Positions 62,738 to 64,000 of a DNA stretch of 64,000 nt are shown here, piece by piece. Under the pieces are notes generated by a model. The model was not told the origin of the DNA. It saw only the letters and a program-made list of their open reading frames with translations, and made no database searches. Location of the stretch: the NCBI RefSeq assembly GCF_003268635.1, contig NZ_CP029639.1:5810001-5874000 (forward strand), given 5' to 3'. This DNA is from Paenibacillus sp. DCT19. Its GTDB lineage: Bacteria > Bacillota > Bacilli > Paenibacillales > Paenibacillaceae. How positions within the stretch are numbered: position 1 is the first letter of the stretch; each line of letters begins with the position of its first letter. Position numbers and translations under genes: made by a program.

Positions 62738-63594
62738 AACTAGTAACGATTGAACATCAAGGACAGGAGCAATTAGCGTTCCTGACAGATCGTGGCGTGA
62801 TTCCACTGACTTGGCTGAATGAGGATCAAAACTCAGATTGGTATACAAGCCTTTTCACACTATTGCAAAACAAACAACTGAAGACTTTGCAAGACTGGTA
62901 CGTTAGTGGCGGACAGGAGACCCTCTCCGCTCTTCCTGCACTGCCAGTGGACGCTGTATCTTACCGCGCGCTATACCGCCGACCTGGCAAAATGATTGGG
63001 GTTGGCATGAACTACCTGGCAAAAGCCATCGAGCTGTCAGGACGCCCTGCCGAGGATGAGCCTGTCATCTTTCTGAAACCCGACACGTCGCTGATTGGCC
63101 CCGGCGAAGCGATTCGTCTACCGGATGGAGCTGGACAGATCACGGCAGAGGCAGAGCTAGCCATCGTCATTGGGCAGACATGCAGAAATGTTACCGAGCA
63201 CGATGCTATGAATTACGTAGCCGGTTATACCACTTCTCTCGATATGACGGCTAAGGAGATTCACGCGCGTAATCCTAGATTTATGCAAAGAGCCAAAAGC
63301 TTCGATACGTTCCTGAGCCTTGGCTCCTCCTTATCTACTCCTGACGAATACGTTGATCTGCCTAATCTTATAGTTGAAACTGTACTGAATGGCGAAGTCA
63401 TGCACCACAATACCGTTAGCCGAATGATCTTCTCACCCACATACTTAATCTCTTTCCTTTCACATGTAATGACATTACATCCGGGAGATATCATTTTGAC
63501 AGGCACACCTGGTTCAGTCGTCATTGAAGCTGGTGATGAAGTGGAATGCCGGATTGCTGGGTTAAAAACATTGAGCAATTCGGTAGAAAACTGA
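62734..63594 (+). CDS. Fumarylacetoacetate hydrolase (FAH)-family protein
   Basis: A 286-residue FAH-family enzyme, acting on 2-oxo or ureido acids in related proteins. A 60-residue N-terminal domain is followed by the conserved barrel: KMIGVGMNYLAKAIE, PVIFLKPDTSLIGPG, the metal-ligand region AEAELAIVIG, YTTSLDMTAKEI and PGDIILTGTPGSV. The start at 62734 overlaps the amidase stop and has AGAGGTG upstream; a frame 12 codons longer is rejected. No promoter precedes it, so it is the last gene of the cluster. The reaction could be ureidoglycolate breakdown or decarboxylation; unproven. Confidence 0.85.
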   Translation: MKLVTIEHQGQEQLAFLTDRGVIPLTWLNEDQNSDWYTSLFTLLQNKQLKTLQDWYVSGGQETLSALPALPVDAVSYRALYRRPGKMIGVGMNYLAKAIELSGRPAEDEPVIFLKPDTSLIGPGEAIRLPDGAGQITAEAELAIVIGQTCRNVTEHDAMNYVAGYTTSLDMTAKEIHARNPRFMQRAKSFDTFLSLGSSLSTPDEYVDLPNLIVETVLNGEVMHHNTVSRMIFSPTYLISFLSHVMTLHPGDIILTGTPGSVVIEAGDEVECRIAGLKTLSNSVEN

Positions 63595-63767
63595 ATCTCT
63601 GATTATTGAAAATCGTCTGCATGAACATTCGTATCCTGCCCCTCAACATAACATGACATTAAACGTAATATTTTTTTGTTTAATTTGAACAGAAAACCCG
63701 ATCATAATCTACGTTTTTGTCAATGAATTGTGAGGACAAGGTGATAAAATAAGGATAACAAATCTAA

Positions 63768-63807
63768 AGTAAGATTACATAACACATAAAGGTTACGTTA
63801 TCTTACA
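63768..63807 (+). promoter_or_regulatory. Tandem GlnR/TnrA-like nitrogen-control boxes
   Basis: AGTAA-N7-TAACA (63768-63784) and GGTTA-N7-TTACA (63791-63807) each match seven of eight fixed bases of TGTNA-N7-TNACA, with centres 23 bases apart. Together they also form an imperfect 15-base inverted repeat, GTAAGATTACATAAC / GTTACGTTATCTTAC. They lie 108-148 bases upstream of the next gene, suiting nitrogen-dependent control of that gene. Nothing else is noted in the 63595-63915 gap. Confidence 0.45.
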
Positions 63808-63915
63808 TTATTTTATTCATCTGTGGTGTGGGCAAGGACTGATCGGAACGGTTCGTGTACTTACATGAGAACGATCAACTTTGCTCACCCAATACAAAGA
63901 GGAGTGGGGCGGAAT

Positions 63916-64000
63916 ATGTCTACGAATTTGGCAGGTCGAGTGCTGGAAGAGACACACTTGCAAGAAAATATCAGTGTGGACGACTCCCTGAAACCGAAGC
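63916..64000 (+). CDS. Start of an unidentified protein (truncated by window edge)
   Basis: Only 28 codons are present (MSTNLAGRVLEETHLQENIS...), with GAGGAG and GGCGG upstream of the ATG as ribosome site candidates. No signal peptide or known motif can be read from so short a stretch. The nitrogen-control boxes upstream and the preceding ureide cluster suggest a role in nitrogen or purine use, but the product is not identifiable from this window. Confidence 0.6.
   Translation, partial: MSTNLAGRVLEETHLQENISVDDSLKPK

Overview
The window reads as chromosome of a motile, spore-former-type Firmicute, most likely Paenibacillus. The evidence is the pcrB-pcrA-ligA order, an SLH-domain surface protein with MBG repeats, the FtsEX / M23 hydrolase / CtpB / MinJ-like block, a yhbDE-like pair, SD-rich start sites with several TTG and GTG starts, and abundant U-tailed hairpin terminators. 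No rRNA, tRNA, CRISPR array or intact insertion sequence was seen.

Layout. 0.4-1.9 kb: a 28-residue membrane peptide and a membrane cytochrome-molybdoenzyme fusion. 2.3-8.1 kb (minus): pcrB, pcrA and ligA, with a hairpin repeat between pcrB and pcrA. 8.2-19.1 kb (minus): a phosphodiesterase-like lipid enzyme, dTDP-rhamnose genes rfbC-rfbB-rfbD without rfbA, galU, a SWIM-SNF2 ATPase and a U32 peptidase. 19.4-22.5 kb (minus): a secreted stalk-domain protein and an HtrA protease. 23-28.4 kb: an accessory-looking stretch with an SLH/MBG surface protein flanked by relics of a zinc alcohol dehydrogenase and an IS3 transposase. 28.4-33.7 kb (minus): uvrA and uvrB, separated by a GC-rich palindrome-rich element. 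33.9-35.5 kb (plus): motAB. 35.7-37.4 kb: an HscC-like Hsp70. 37.5-43.1 kb: an LnrLMN-like ABC exporter divergent from its LnrJK-like two-component system, with palindromic operators between them. 43.2-49.3 kb (minus): ftsE-ftsX-M23 hydrolase-ctpB-like-minJ-like, a division and cell-wall block. 49.6-54.3 kb: a VanW-family protein, a DHA2 exporter and a yhbE/yhbD-like pair. 54.5-55.3 kb: an esterase. 55.5-64 kb: a PucR regulator divergent from a ureide (allantoate) catabolic cluster of M20 amidohydrolase, PucG transaminase, NCS2 permease, amidase and FAH-family enzyme, followed by the start of a further gene behind tandem GlnR/TnrA-like boxes.

Four genes (surface protein, esterase, permease, amidase) each carry one frameshift, and every one is repaired by adding a single G or C to a G/C run. 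That points to base-calling undercalls rather than real gene decay. The most interesting candidates for new biology are the ureide cluster with its unassigned amidase and FAH enzymes, the Lnr-like exporter with its operator, the unnamed repeat families, and the small membrane peptide ahead of the molybdoenzyme.
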